Shown in pieces: positions 1 to 10,008 of a stretch of 64,000 nt of DNA. The DNA is from Myoxocephalus aenaeus (taxonomy: Eukaryota; Chordata; Actinopteri; Perciformes; Cottidae): the NCBI GenBank assembly GCA_038501785.1, contig JBAMJR010000004.1:496001-560000 (forward strand), in the 5' to 3' direction. Every line of letters starts with the position of its first letter. Within the stretch, counting starts at the first letter, position 1. The notes below the pieces were generated by a model. That model was not told where the DNA came from and did no database searches. It saw only the letters and a list, made by a program, of their open reading frames with translations. Made by a program: the position numbers and the translations under genes.

Positions 1-2084
1 GCGTAGTTGGCACAGCTCGGTGATGAAACTGCTCCAAAGATGTGTACCCTCATCCTGTGCTCTATTGGATTCTGTGACGTGTCTCCCATGGGCCACCATA
101 GAAAATGAAGAAAATCCATGTGCTTTTCTGACACCTTTACTTGGTGAAACATAGCCTGGACGTCGGTCATCAGAGCAACATTGTCCTGCCTAAACCTTGT
201 TAAGACACCATAGAGAGAGTTGGTAATGTCAGGACCTTGTAAAAGTTGAGAGTTCAAGGAGGTTCCTTTAAACCCTGCTCCACAGTCAAAAATCACTCTC
301 AGGGTTTTCTTCTTTGGGTGATACACTCCGTGATGCGGAAGATACCACACACTGCCATTTTTACAGTCCAACTTGTCCTTAGGTACCACTTCTGCATATC
401 TACTGTCAATCATCTCAGTAAGGAATGCTGTATACTCCTCCTGATAGGGCTTATTCCTTTCGAACTTTCTTTTAAGGCTTTGAATGCTTTGTTCAACTAT
501 GCACCTGTTGTTTGGCATGTTGATGTCATCCACTTTGAAGGGCAAGTCCATGTAGTAATGACCTTCCCGCATACAAGTAGATTTCTCCAAGAACCTTAGG
601 TCCTCCATTGACATCTCCTGCTTCTCCTCCAGTGTGTTTTCATTGAAGTCCTGATTGTACTGGGAGATCAACTGCTCTTCCAGTCTGACAATGGATATCC
701 TATTGGCGTATATGGTCGAGCAGCCTTTTTTACGACAACCACTATTACCCTTCAAAGGTCCGTTGACAACCCACCCCAATAGGGTCCTCACGGCATAAGG
801 TCCATCGCCTTGGCTGTTGATTATTTCGCAGGGTTCCATTAGTTTGGGTGCATTAGTCCCGATCAAGATTTCAACATCAGCGTTCAAGTCTGGGATACGG
901 ATTTCTTTCAGATATTCCCACCTTTCAATGTCTCGTTGAGTAGGGATGTTGCCTTTTGAGACTGGGATCGATTCCTGTGTAAATGTTTCTGGGAGCTCAA
1001 AGAATTGATTATTATCCAACCTTGACACCTCCAGTCCTGTCAGTATTTGGCTTTCCACAACCTTTTCTTGGCCCATAGTGCGTAACATAATGTTGGTCTT
1101 TGTACCCTGTAGATTCAGCTTCTTCATGAAACGTTTAGTACAGAAAGTTGCGGTACTTCCAGGGTCCAGGAAGGTATAGGTCTGCAGCACCGTGTCTCCT
1201 TTCTTAGATTTCAACTGCACTGGTACAATGGAAAGGGTACAGTCTTGGTCTCCGGCCCTTGTACAACCACATGCCTGAAGAGATACTAGTGCACTATTTA
1301 CTGGGATTTCCTGCGGTTTGTTCATTTTGTCTTTGTCCTGGATATGTAAAATAGTTGGGTGTTTTAGATTGCACTGTTCACAGGTCAGACGACTGTTGCA
1401 TTCCTTGCTCATGTGGGCGGCCTTCAAACATCCAAAACAGATTCCTTTCCTTTTTAGGAATTCAATTTTCTCCCATTGAGAAACTTTGTTCAGCTGTAAA
1501 CACCTGGATAATGGGTGTGACCCTTCACAAGAAAGGCATGATTCTGAGGATGACTCCTTGGCTGTTACAGGCGGTTTTGGCGTCTCGTGCACTGTGGTGA
1601 TAGTTGCAAAGCTACTTCCCCTGATGCTATTCCTGGGTAGCGGTTTGCTCCTATTTATAGCCGTCATTAAGGGGTTTGGTTGTGCATCAGAGATATCGCC
1701 AAAAAGTGGATGAGACAAGATTTTGACTTGCTTCTCCAGGAAGTTCACCAGGTCTGGGAACAGGGCCCTGTGACCCCGCCGCTCTTCTACCTTACAAGCT
1801 GCGGACCTCCATCTTTCCCGCAACTTATATGGCCACTTCATTATGACATGCCTCATATTTGATGGAATGTTCATCTCCTCCATGTACTTTATTTCTGTCA
1901 TAGCGTTGCAGCACCCTCTTAGAAACAGAGCAAATTCCTGCAGTGCCTGAACATCATCGGTCTTAACAACAGGCCATCCAAATGCTTTATCCATATATGC
2001 TGTTGCTATTTGGTGTTCACTGCCAAAGTGTTCTTTCAAAAGTCCTTTTGCTCTTTTGTATCCTTGTTGTGGTGTCATATGTAG
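1..2084 (-). CDS. BEL/Pao gag-pol polyprotein fragment (CCHC, protease, RT start), open to window edge
   Basis: Translating the minus strand from 2084 down to base 1 gives about 694 codons with no stop, so the frame continues past the left edge. In order it shows a gag C-terminal region, a zinc knuckle of the form CFGCLKAAHMSKEC near 1382-1440, a retropepsin-like site FLDPGSTATFC (DPG in place of the usual DSG/DTG) near 1140-1180, and then the start of the reverse transcriptase with LRVIFDCGA near 270-300 and MTDVQAMFHQVKV near 125-165. These match the order of BEL/Pao pol (gag zinc finger, DUF1758-type protease, RT). The frame begins directly after an in-frame TGA at 2085-2087, so the original polyprotein continued upstream into gag. 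An intact 2-kb frame beside a frame-broken gag suggests moderate age. Host function is not expected. Confidence 0.85.
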
Positions 2085-2895
2085 TCAGCTTCGTACGAGC
2101 TCTCTAGGCTGCCCCCTGGTGTATTGCTCAAGAAAGTACACACAATCTTGATAACTGTTGGTTCTTTCTTCAATACAATGTTCAAAAGTTCTAATGAAGG
2201 AAATATACTTCAATGGATCACCGTCAAATGTGATTATGTCTCTTTGTGGTAAAGAAGCTGACATTTGCTGTTGCACAAGCATTGTGGTGATTTCATTCTG
2301 CCTTTGCAGGATTTCACAAATTGCATCCTGGTCAACTGCATGTTGCACTGGTGAAGTGTTCTGTGCAGATTGAAGCCTGTGTAGATCTTGTCCTTGCATA
2401 GCTACCGTCTTGAGTGATGCAGCTCTGGGGGCTGTGTACACCCTCTGAGACTCCTGCCCTAGAGTATTTGAGTGAGACTGTGGCCTGAGAGTGATGTTCT
2501 TTGTTTGTGAGGTTTCATGCAGTTGCATTGGTCCTGTAAATCTCTTTGTATATTTACCTTTGGTCGCACAACATGTGTAGATGAAAAAGGTGGCGCTGTT
2601 GAGCCTTGATATGAGGTCAGAGTGCTTATTGGCACAAAGGTATTTGCCTTTGGGTAGAATTCAAGTCCTTGCTCTTTAAGTCCTTTGCTCACATAGGAAC
2701 TCATTCCATTTGAATGGGCCTTTGCTCCAACATCACTGCCTTCCAACACAGAAAGTCTTGCTGCAGTGACGGCTATCTGTGTATCAAGCTCCAGTTGTTC
2801 CTTCATTTTCCTCAGTTTGTCTTTTTCCAGCCTGAGTTTCTCCTCTTGTGCCTCTAGGTCATGTCTTTTTGCAGAGCAGCAACCTGCTCCATTAA
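2085..2895 (-). pseudogene. BEL/Pao gag, middle and C-terminal part, frame-broken
   Basis: Two overlapping minus-strand frames (2459-2917 and 2085-2528) together read as one gag segment. The first has a charged heptad-like helix (QEEKLRLEKDKLRKMKEQLE), as in the N-terminal coiled coil of BEL gags. The second has the capsid-like stretch ITFDGDPLKYISFIRTFE, typical of the DUF1759 region. Breaks seen: a frame change within a run of five A near 2864, another frame change between 2459 and 2528, and the TGA at 2085-2087. The upstream end at 2895 is the TTAA junction of the piggyBac-like insertion; the rest of gag resumes at 6631. Confidence 0.8.
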
Positions 2896-3433
2896 CACTT
2901 GGAGGTCTGGTGGTCAATTTCTTGATTTTTCTTGATTTTACATACTTTTTAAATTCCCCTTTTTAAAGTCACTAGCATATGATACAAAATCATGTGTTGT
3001 ATATCAAAAAATACAGAACAATCTCAGCTATCTATATAATGAGGCACCATTGTCCCAAAGGCACAAGTGTAAATATGAAAATATGACTAAAGCTGAAAAA
3101 TTGAATCTTGATTTTGGAAATGTCTCATATTTGTTGTGAAAACATAACTTTACTCATGTGGGATAGCGGTTTTGGTGATGGAAATTGGTTTACCAAAAGG
3201 TCTTAGGTTCACAAAAGCAGTGGAATATATGAATAAAATGGTAGACACATGTAATTTAATGTCTAAAATTTTTTATTATTATATGGTGGGGATGATGAGC
3301 TGTGGCTGGCTTTGCGGCCTGCTAGGTGATGTGTTCAGGCAGGCAGACGGACAGGGAGGCTGCTGCAGCGATGCTGCATGTTGTCCTCTGGACCCTCACA
3401 GCTCTGAATCCACTCTGTAAAATACATTAATAC

Positions 3434-3808
3434 AGTCACTATGAGTTCACTGTAAGAAAGTTAACGTGATAGAGACAACAGTTGATTATGCACCGTTCAG
3501 TCATAGACACGGAAGATAACAGCCAACACGGAACTATTTACCGACGTGCTAACCGCTCGTAGCTCTCGTCAACACACGTTATTTACTGTCTTACAAACAT
3601 ATAATGGAGGTCCAACACTACTGGTCGTACTGTGTTCACTGTAAGAAAGTTAACGGTGATAGAGACAACAACTGATTATGCCCCGTTTAGTCATATATAC
3701 GGATGATAACAGCCAACACGGAACTATTTACCGACGTGCTAATCGCTCGTAGCTCTCGTCAACACACGTTATTTACTGTCTTACAAACACATAATGGAGG
3801 TCCAACAC
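3434..3808. repeat. 190-bp tandem repeat, first block (about two units)
   Basis: Two units of a 189-190 bp repeat start at about 3445 and 3634, judged from the recurring anchor GTTCACTGTAAGAAAG. The same unit continues after the hAT insertion at 5277. Both units carry the variant ending GGAACTATTTACCGACG. Confidence 0.9.
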
Positions 3809-5276
3809 CAGGGGTGTCTCTAGGATTTTGACACATCTGGGGCTTAGCCCAGAAGAGTGAAGCAGAAGAGTGAAGCAGCGAAATGTTTAGACATATAAAC
3901 ACTCTCCACATACCCTACAGGTACCTGCTCTTCTGGACTGAATTGAATTGAGGCATTTCATGGTTACCAGTTAATACCAAATAGGCTAGCAATGTTCACA
4001 AACTTCCCTCAATAGCCCAGGCACAAAAATGCCCACATTCATCATGTTGAACATACCAACAGCAACCATTCAGCAACAGTAAACATTGAGATGTTTAATG
4101 AACCATGCATCTTGTCATGTACAGTGTTTACATTGTACATTTAATGCTCTTTACATACTCATATGTATTTATTCTTTACATATTCTTTAACATTATTTAA
4201 CATAACATACTCTTTAACATAATATTTAGACATAAGATGCTAATAATGCTAATAGTGCTCCACCAACACAAACACTTAAAGTAGTGGTTCTCAAACTTTT
4301 TCTGTAAATAACTTCATTTTGTGACTCCATCTGTAACTTAAAGTTTCAAGTAAATCAGATTGCTCCATCAGACAATTTTTGTAATGTTTTAATTGCAATC
4401 ACTTAGAACAATGAAAATAAAGTTATATCTGTGCAAAAAAAATACTAATATTTAGTTACTACTAAATAGCTCATTGTGGAAAACAATAAGCTATTTTTTA
4501 TTTATTTTTGCCAAACAAAACAGAATGAGTGCAGATATGTGAGCATCAGGTTGCATCAGTATTAGTGGAGCAGTGAGCCTCTACACATCTTTTTAAAACA
4601 GGGTTGTAGATTTGATACAATTCATGTTCAACGTTGAGATCTGTTTTCTGTTTTGAGACGCAGCAGCAGAAAGGACCTCACGGAGACTTCTGGCAAAACG
4701 CCAAAAAATAAGCGAACCTGTTAAAGGGTAACCATTTACCTGAAAGTACAGCATTTCTCCATGTATTTATGAATGACTTAGTTTTATGTCCGTATACTTT
4801 GTACTTTTGTAATATGTGAAGCCAGCAACTCATTGTTGGTAGAAGACACAAGCACTTTGGCTCGTTTCACTTGGAGCAGGAGAGCTGCTCCGGTGTGAGG
4901 AGCTGCTCCGTTGTTCCTCACATGAGAGCTGCTGTTGCCATCTCCACCCTGGGAGCGTTTAAAACGCAGATATATAGCGGTCTGCTTTTCACGCGACATA
5001 TTTTTCGACGCTCTCTGTCCGCTGCTGTTGTGTGTGCTCACCTGTGTGCGCGCGCGCGTGTTAAGTGTTAACGCAACTATTTAGAGACAGAAAATTACAG
5101 GGGGGCGGGGGGTTTCTTCAGGGGGGCGCCCCGCTATTATAACGGTGGGGAAACACTGCAAGTGCGCCTGCTGCCTGACGCCGCTGTTTTGGGTGAATGA
5201 CGTTTTTTTATTTTATTTTATTAATATTCGGGGCTAATTAAAAAACATCCGGGGCTTTAGCCTAGGGACGCCACTG
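3809..5276. mobile_element. hAT-type non-autonomous element (1468 bp) with 8-bp target duplication
   Basis: The element begins CAGGGGTGTCTCTAGG and its other end, read on the complement, begins CAGTGGCGTCCCTAGG, so the terminal inverted repeats match at nearly every base. It is flanked by a perfect 8-bp duplication TCCAACAC at 3801-3808 and 5277-5284. TCCAACAC occurs once per unit of the surrounding tandem repeat, so the empty site can be read from neighbouring units. No transposase frame is visible. A second member of the same family, very similar over most of its length, lies at 41070-42706. Confidence 0.92.
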
Positions 5277-6300
5277 TCCAACACTACTGGTCGTACTATG
5301 TTCACTGTAAGAAAGTTAACGGTGATAGAGACACAATTGATTATGCCCCGTTTAGTCATATATACGGATGATAACAGCCAAAACGGCACTGTGTACTGAC
5401 GTGCTAACCGCTACGTAGCTCTCGTCAACACACGTTATTTACTGTCTTACAAACATATAATGGAGGTCCAACACTACTGGTCGTACTATGTTCACTGTAA
5501 GAAAGTTAACGGTGATAGAGACAACAATTGATTATGCCCCGTTTAGTCATATATACGGATGATAACAGCCAACACGGAACTATTTACCGACGTGCTAATC
5601 GCTCGTAGCTCTCGTCAACACACGTTATTTACTGTCTTACAAACATATAATGGAGGTCCAACACTACTGGTCGTACTATGTTCACTGTAAGAAAGTTAAC
5701 GGTGATAGAGACACAATTGATTATGCCCCGTTTAGTCATTTATACGGATGATAACAGCCAAAACGGCACTGTGTACTGACGTGCTAACCGCTACGTAGCT
5801 CTCGTCAACACACGTTATTTACTGTCTTACAAACATATAATGGAGGTCCAACACTACTGGTCGTACTATGTTCACTGTAAGAAAGTTAACGGTGATAGAG
5901 ACACAATTGATTATGCCCCGTTTAGTCATATATACGGATGATAACAGCCAAAACGGCACTGTGTACTGACGTGCTAACCGCTACGTAGCTCTCGTCAACA
6001 CACGTTATTTACTGTCTTACAAACATATAATGGAGGTCCAACACTACTGGTCGTACTATGTTCACTGTAAGAAAGTTAACGGTGATAGAGACAACAACTG
6101 ATTATGCCCCGTTTAGTCATATATACGGATGATAACAGCCAACACGGAACTATTTACCGACGTGCTAATCGCTCGTAGCTCTCGTCAACACACGTTATTT
6201 ACTGTCTTACAAACATATAATGGAGGTCCAACACTACTGGTCGTACTATGTTCACTGTAAGAAAGTTAACGGTGATAGATTCAACAATTGATTACTCACC
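5277..6300. repeat. 190-bp tandem repeat, second block (about five units)
   Basis: Anchor positions 5300, 5490, 5680, 5870, 6060 and 6250 give a period of exactly 190 bp. Two sequence variants are mixed. One has GGAACTATTTACCGACG and CGCTCGTAG; the other has GGCACTGTGTACTGACG and CGCTACGTAG. Order in this block is B, A, B, B, A, then a partial unit. Confidence 0.93.
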
Positions 6301-6630
6301 GTTCAGTCTCACAGAAACGCTGTGGCCAGCTATCTGGCCCGTTAGCTCCGGCTAGCTCCTTGTTAGTGAATCCTTCAGGTTCTGAAGCTGCTCCGTCTGT
6401 CCCCTCCAATATAGCTCTGCTCAGGACTCTTTGCTTGGCACCTTCTTACTCACAGTGAAGCTTTGCACGCCTCATGTCCATGTTTAGATGCTCAGACGCG
6501 GAAGTGGAAACCATATCTATCCGCCAGATTTTTAACCATATTTATGTGACGTATTATTGTGATGATATAATTTTATTAAACATTTAGACACCTGGTGTAA
6601 CGCTTCGACGCGGGCGCCGACCTCAGAGGG

Positions 6631-7214
6631 TTAAAGCTGCTCTCTCTGCCTTTGCCTTTATACATGCAGATACTTGAAACAGCTGATTTACTTTGACTTC
6701 TTCTGCTTGACACATTAGAAGCACTGTCTCCAGGCCCAATGTCATCTTCGCACTCAGATTTTGCATTTTCATAATCATCATCATCAATGTCATCATCATT
6801 GAGTACAATTCCATGTTCCTTCAGCCATGTGGATATTTCTTCAATAAATATATCGTGGGCAGCTTTTTTTGGCTGAAACCATGCTTCCTGCCTTCTCAGC
6901 TCCTCCTCGGGTAGAGGAAACTCAGTGAGTAATGTGTTATGGATATTTGAAGCGTTTTGACATAGGCTTTTAAATATTCTGAGATGCTGTTGGACAATAG
7001 AGGCATTTTCCTTGGAAGCCAAGAGTGCTGTGATTTTGGTCTTTATTTTGCTTGCTTGTACAAAATTGCATTTCCTTTCCTTCTGAAGCCTCTCCATTAC
7101 CATTGAGATTCCTTTCACTGTGAACTTTCTTGTCCTTTTTTCCGTGGCATCAGATTTTATTTCTGTGGGTTCTGTTTCAACAGTATCGTGATGCACATCA
7201 TCCATTTTTAGCAA
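6631..7214 (-). pseudogene. BEL/Pao gag N-terminal part
   Basis: A minus-strand frame starts with ATG at 7214 and reads about 190 codons, with an acidic run (NDDDIDDDDYENA) followed by a serine/basic stretch SSRRSQSKSAVSS. A second frame, offset near 6660-6700, continues with KAKAERAAL, the sort of lysine/glutamate/alanine helix that begins BEL gag coiled coils. A single small indel is therefore likely near that point. The coding sequence is cut at TTAA 6631 by the piggyBac-like element and resumes at 2895. The frame that reads on past 6631 into the insertion is accidental. Confidence 0.7.
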
Positions 7215-7861
7215 ATTGTTTACAGAGAGGCGCTATGTTGAGGGCATGGCACAGCCTGTGCACTTTGCTAGTCCACACAACACACTCGTGATCACATGAC
7301 AAGACATCAGCGCAGCCTGCTGACACATATACAGCGCAATGCCGTTTCTTTCAAACAAATAACGTCAATTATACCGGAGTATTAAGCGGGGATCTCCTTC
7401 GCCCGGTGTCCGCGATCCTTCCCTCCTCCCTGCGGTGATGATCGATCCGCCCTCGCTCGGAAGTTAAGCGGACAGCCCCTGCAGCGCTTCCCTCCAGGTA
7501 TGCATGCTCCAAAATGATCTCGATTCTCCAGGTGAGATCAGGTTTTTACTGTTGTAGTGACTGCCCTCCGCTAGTCACTCGGCTGGGCGCGGGAGAGGTC
7601 CTGTTTTCTACGCGCTTGCGGTGAGAGTCCAGACCGTTTGTATATTTGGGTGATGTTCCCGTTTAATTGTATTTGCAGGTTTATACATATCCTTTATACA
7701 TTCTCGGTCTCCTGTGTTGTTTAGCGGTAAAAACCGTGCGATCTCCCCGTCACCCATGCATAATTACCCACCTGGCCGTTTCACCTGTGCCCCATATATA
7801 CCCTATCATAATAAAATACACACTACCAAAATAAAATACAGACATAACTAATGGCTCCTAC
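7215..7861. other. unassigned stretch between BEL gag start and Gypsy LTR
   Basis: This stretch would hold the BEL leader and 5' LTR if the element is intact, and/or the R-U5 part of the left Gypsy LTR. I found no repeat of it elsewhere in the window, no clear TG...CA LTR ends and no convincing primer site. It is locally GC-rich between about 7380 and 7630. Confidence 0.4.
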
Positions 7862-8165
7862 AGTTAACTTAATAAAAAACAAGGCAAATATACTCCCAGA
7901 CAATAACTTTACAAACCAATAAAGCCAGCTCAACTCTTAGATCATTTTACAATTAGTTAACACTATCTTTTCCACAGACATACGTGTCTACCGGTAACGT
8001 GTTAGAAGGTAACACGTTACCTTCTAAAGGAATCCTCCGTTACACTGAGGATTTCCCAGAGTCCTTTGCGTCTAATATTAGACGCAGGTACACATTTGGA
8101 ACAGCAGGTGGCATAGGTTTCCCATGTTAGCTGGATTTAACATGAACCTATTCAACTATGTTACA
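7862..8165 (-). repeat. Gypsy 3' LTR, matching part only
   Basis: This segment matches 16480-16770 closely, from AGTTAACTTAATAAAAAAC through CAACTATGTTACA. The corresponding U5-side half of the right LTR has no recognisable match further left. This copy also has an extra inverted stretch near 8004-8030 (GTTAGAAGGTAAC facing ACGTTACCTTCTAA), and a perfect 18-bp palindrome at 8068-8085. Confidence 0.8.
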
Positions 8166-8178
8166 TACACCCCCATTA
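8166..8178 (-). other. Gypsy polypurine tract
   Basis: On the minus strand the purine-rich stretch AATGGGGGTGTA sits directly before the LTR start TGTAACATAG, the expected place for plus-strand priming. Confidence 0.55.
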
Positions 8179-8467
8179 AATCCTGCTAAATTGGGGCACA
8201 TAGAATGAAAAATAAAAAACAAAAACACAAAAGATACAATTTACAAAACTCCAGTTGCGTAGCCATACGAGCATAAACAGTTCAAATCAGTTAGAAACTT
8301 TTCACTTAGAAATAAGTCGGCAAAGGATCGGCCAATCCCCTTACCAAACACAGACCCAAAAGATGCCGTGTACACCTCTCATCTTGTAAACACTGCTCTA
8401 TGACAGATAACTGTAAGACACCTCAGTTAAGTGTAAAACAAAACAAAAACTCAAATTACTCAGCATT

Positions 8468-9276
8468 CTATCCGGAAAACATGTTCCTCACAAAAGAAAA
8501 CAAAGAATCAACTGATGACACTGAGTCATCTACAATCTGTTCGTTCATTTCACAAATGAGCCGAACTGGAGGTTTTACAGGTCTACCTGCCCTCGTGCAA
8601 AGTGGAGGCGGCTGTGCGCAAACTACATGGTCCTGTGTGAGTGCACCTAGCTGTGTGTCAATTGCCTGTTTAGGGGAGGTAATCTGTAGAGCTTCCTCTG
8701 CTGAGGGCTGGGAGGGTGCATCCTGGGACACCACACATTCAGCAGGGGGCCCAGGGGAAGGCAACTGTGCAGCTTGTACTGAAGGGTCCGAGGTATTCAA
8801 AACCTCACACACAGCATGTGGGACCTTAGTCACTCCAGTCTCTGAAGGTGGGGCGCTTACAGCCACAACAGAAGAACAATCGGGTTGGCTGGCTGTGGCG
8901 TCCCCATCACTAGCATCATCCATTTGTAGGAGCCAGTCAATTGTCTTTGTCACACTGTCCTGTACAGCAACAGGAAGCACTGGTCACATTGTCCACTTCC
9001 AGCAACTGAAGGGCAGCTTGACTCCAAGGCGTCGTCACCTCCCATAGGGAGAAAACTCACAGGGAGTAGGAGGTTTCTGTGAACAACTTTTTCCCTTGAT
9101 GTCGCAGGATCTCTGATGCTGTACACATTGATTCCAGGCCTCACAGATACCACTTCATAAACTGTGGATTCCCATTTGTCTGCAATTTTCCTCTTGCCCC
9201 TCTCACCGCGATTTGCAAGCAAGACTCTGTCGCCAACAGTGAGGGGTGACCCTTTTGCGTTGCGGTTGTAGTTCTT
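8468..9276 (-). pseudogene. Gypsy pol C-terminal region after the integrase core
   Basis: Two minus-strand frames (8950-9222, and 8468-8980 which overlaps it) carry the post-integrase tail. The first has a chromo/SH3-like barrel typical of Gypsy integrase C-termini (GDRVLLANRG, then VVHRNLLLPVSFLP). The second ends in the family-typical tail RAGRPVKPPVRL. They are out of frame with each other, and a TAG at 9277-9279 separates them from the integrase core. Confidence 0.75.
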
Positions 9277-9279
9277 CGC

Positions 9280-10008
9280 CTAACGAGTCTGTTCTGTCTG
9301 ACTGTTCAGCCGGGCAATGCGTGCAGCTTCAGACAGGTCATGTTTCAAGTGAGAGACAAGCTCATGGTGGTCAACTACAGCACCATTAGGGAGGGCATGC
9401 TGGAACACAACGTCAACAGGTAGACGCGGAATCCTTCCAAACATGAGAAAGAAAGGCGCGAAACCCGTTGTCTCGTGTTCAGTGCAGTTGTAGCAGAACG
9501 TCAGCATCTGAAGCATTTGTGGCCACCTGGCTTTGGACTGAGGCGGTAGGGCCCTTATCATGTTCCCAAGAGTCCTGTTGTATCGCTCGACAACTCCATT
9601 CCCCATAGGATGGTACGGGGTGGTATGTGACTTTTGAATGCCAGCCATCTCCAGGAGCTCTTTAATGAGATGACTCTCAAAATTGGCTCCCTGATCCGAA
9701 TGGATGCGTTTAGGGAACCCATATATGCAGAAAAAGTCATTCCAGAGACGGCGGGCAACCTGCTTCGCTGACTGATTTTTGCATGGGAATGCGTGTGCCA
9801 TTTTGGAAAAGTGATCTGTGACGACTAAAACATCTACACTCTTCTTGTCAGTCTGCTCAGCAGTCCAAAAGTCAATATACACTAGTTCCATTGGTTCAGA
9901 GGTGCAAATGCTTTAAAGAGGAGCACGGCCGTTAGGCTCCGGGGTCTTTCCAACCACACAGCGAAAGCAGTTTCTCACGTGATCGAAGATGTCACGTTCC
10001 ATCCCTAT
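9280..10008 (-). pseudogene. Gypsy integrase core with upstream stops
   Basis: The frame 9280-9891 carries the DDE integrase core: the first Asp in VYIDFWTA, the second in IHSDQGANF, and the Glu in GVVERYNRT, with the usual FGRIPRLPVD further on. Between it and the RNase H frame the reading frame is maintained but contains a TGA at 10006-10008, where relatives have Trp, and a TAA just before the core. The residues between these stops include the CxxC half of the HHCC zinc site (NCFRC). Catalytic residues are all present, but the polyprotein cannot be made as one chain. Confidence 0.85.

Larger units (their letters stand above)
2896..6630. mobile_element. piggyBac-like non-autonomous element inserted in BEL gag at TTAA
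   Basis: BEL gag sequence stops at a TTAA (2892-2895) and resumes at another TTAA (6631-6634). TTAA duplication is diagnostic of piggyBac-superfamily transposition. The inner ends are imperfect terminal inverted repeats: CACTTGGAGGTC on the left, and CCCTCTGAGGTC on the complement of the right end. No transposase frame is visible, so the element is non-autonomous. The interior contains a 190-bp tandem array, itself split by a hAT element, and a right-hand unique part (about 6300-6630). The 2896-3430 segment shows nothing else recognisable. Confidence 0.75.
1..7214 (-). mobile_element. BEL/Pao LTR retrotransposon, partial, interrupted
   Basis: The minus strand carries gag followed by pol of a BEL/Pao-type element. 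The gag N-terminus is at 6631-7214, its remainder at 2085-2895, and protease plus reverse transcriptase run from 2084 off the left edge. The two gag pieces are separated by a piggyBac-like insertion flanked by TTAA. The left part of the element, including RNase H, integrase and the 3' LTR, lies outside the window. I could not place the 5' LTR; it may lie within 7215-7861 or have been disrupted by the neighbouring Gypsy insertion. The family call rests on the CCHC, DPG-type protease and RT motifs in this order, with a gag-like coiled-coil region upstream. Confidence 0.85.

Noticed and set aside
3172..3420. 82-codon plus-strand frame rich in Cys
   Set aside because: It sits in the unique left arm of the piggyBac-like element, has no homology that I recognise and no supporting signals.
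8400..9047. 215-codon plus-strand open frame
   Set aside because: It lies opposite the Gypsy pol C-terminal region, which has recognisable motifs on the minus strand; the plus frame has none.
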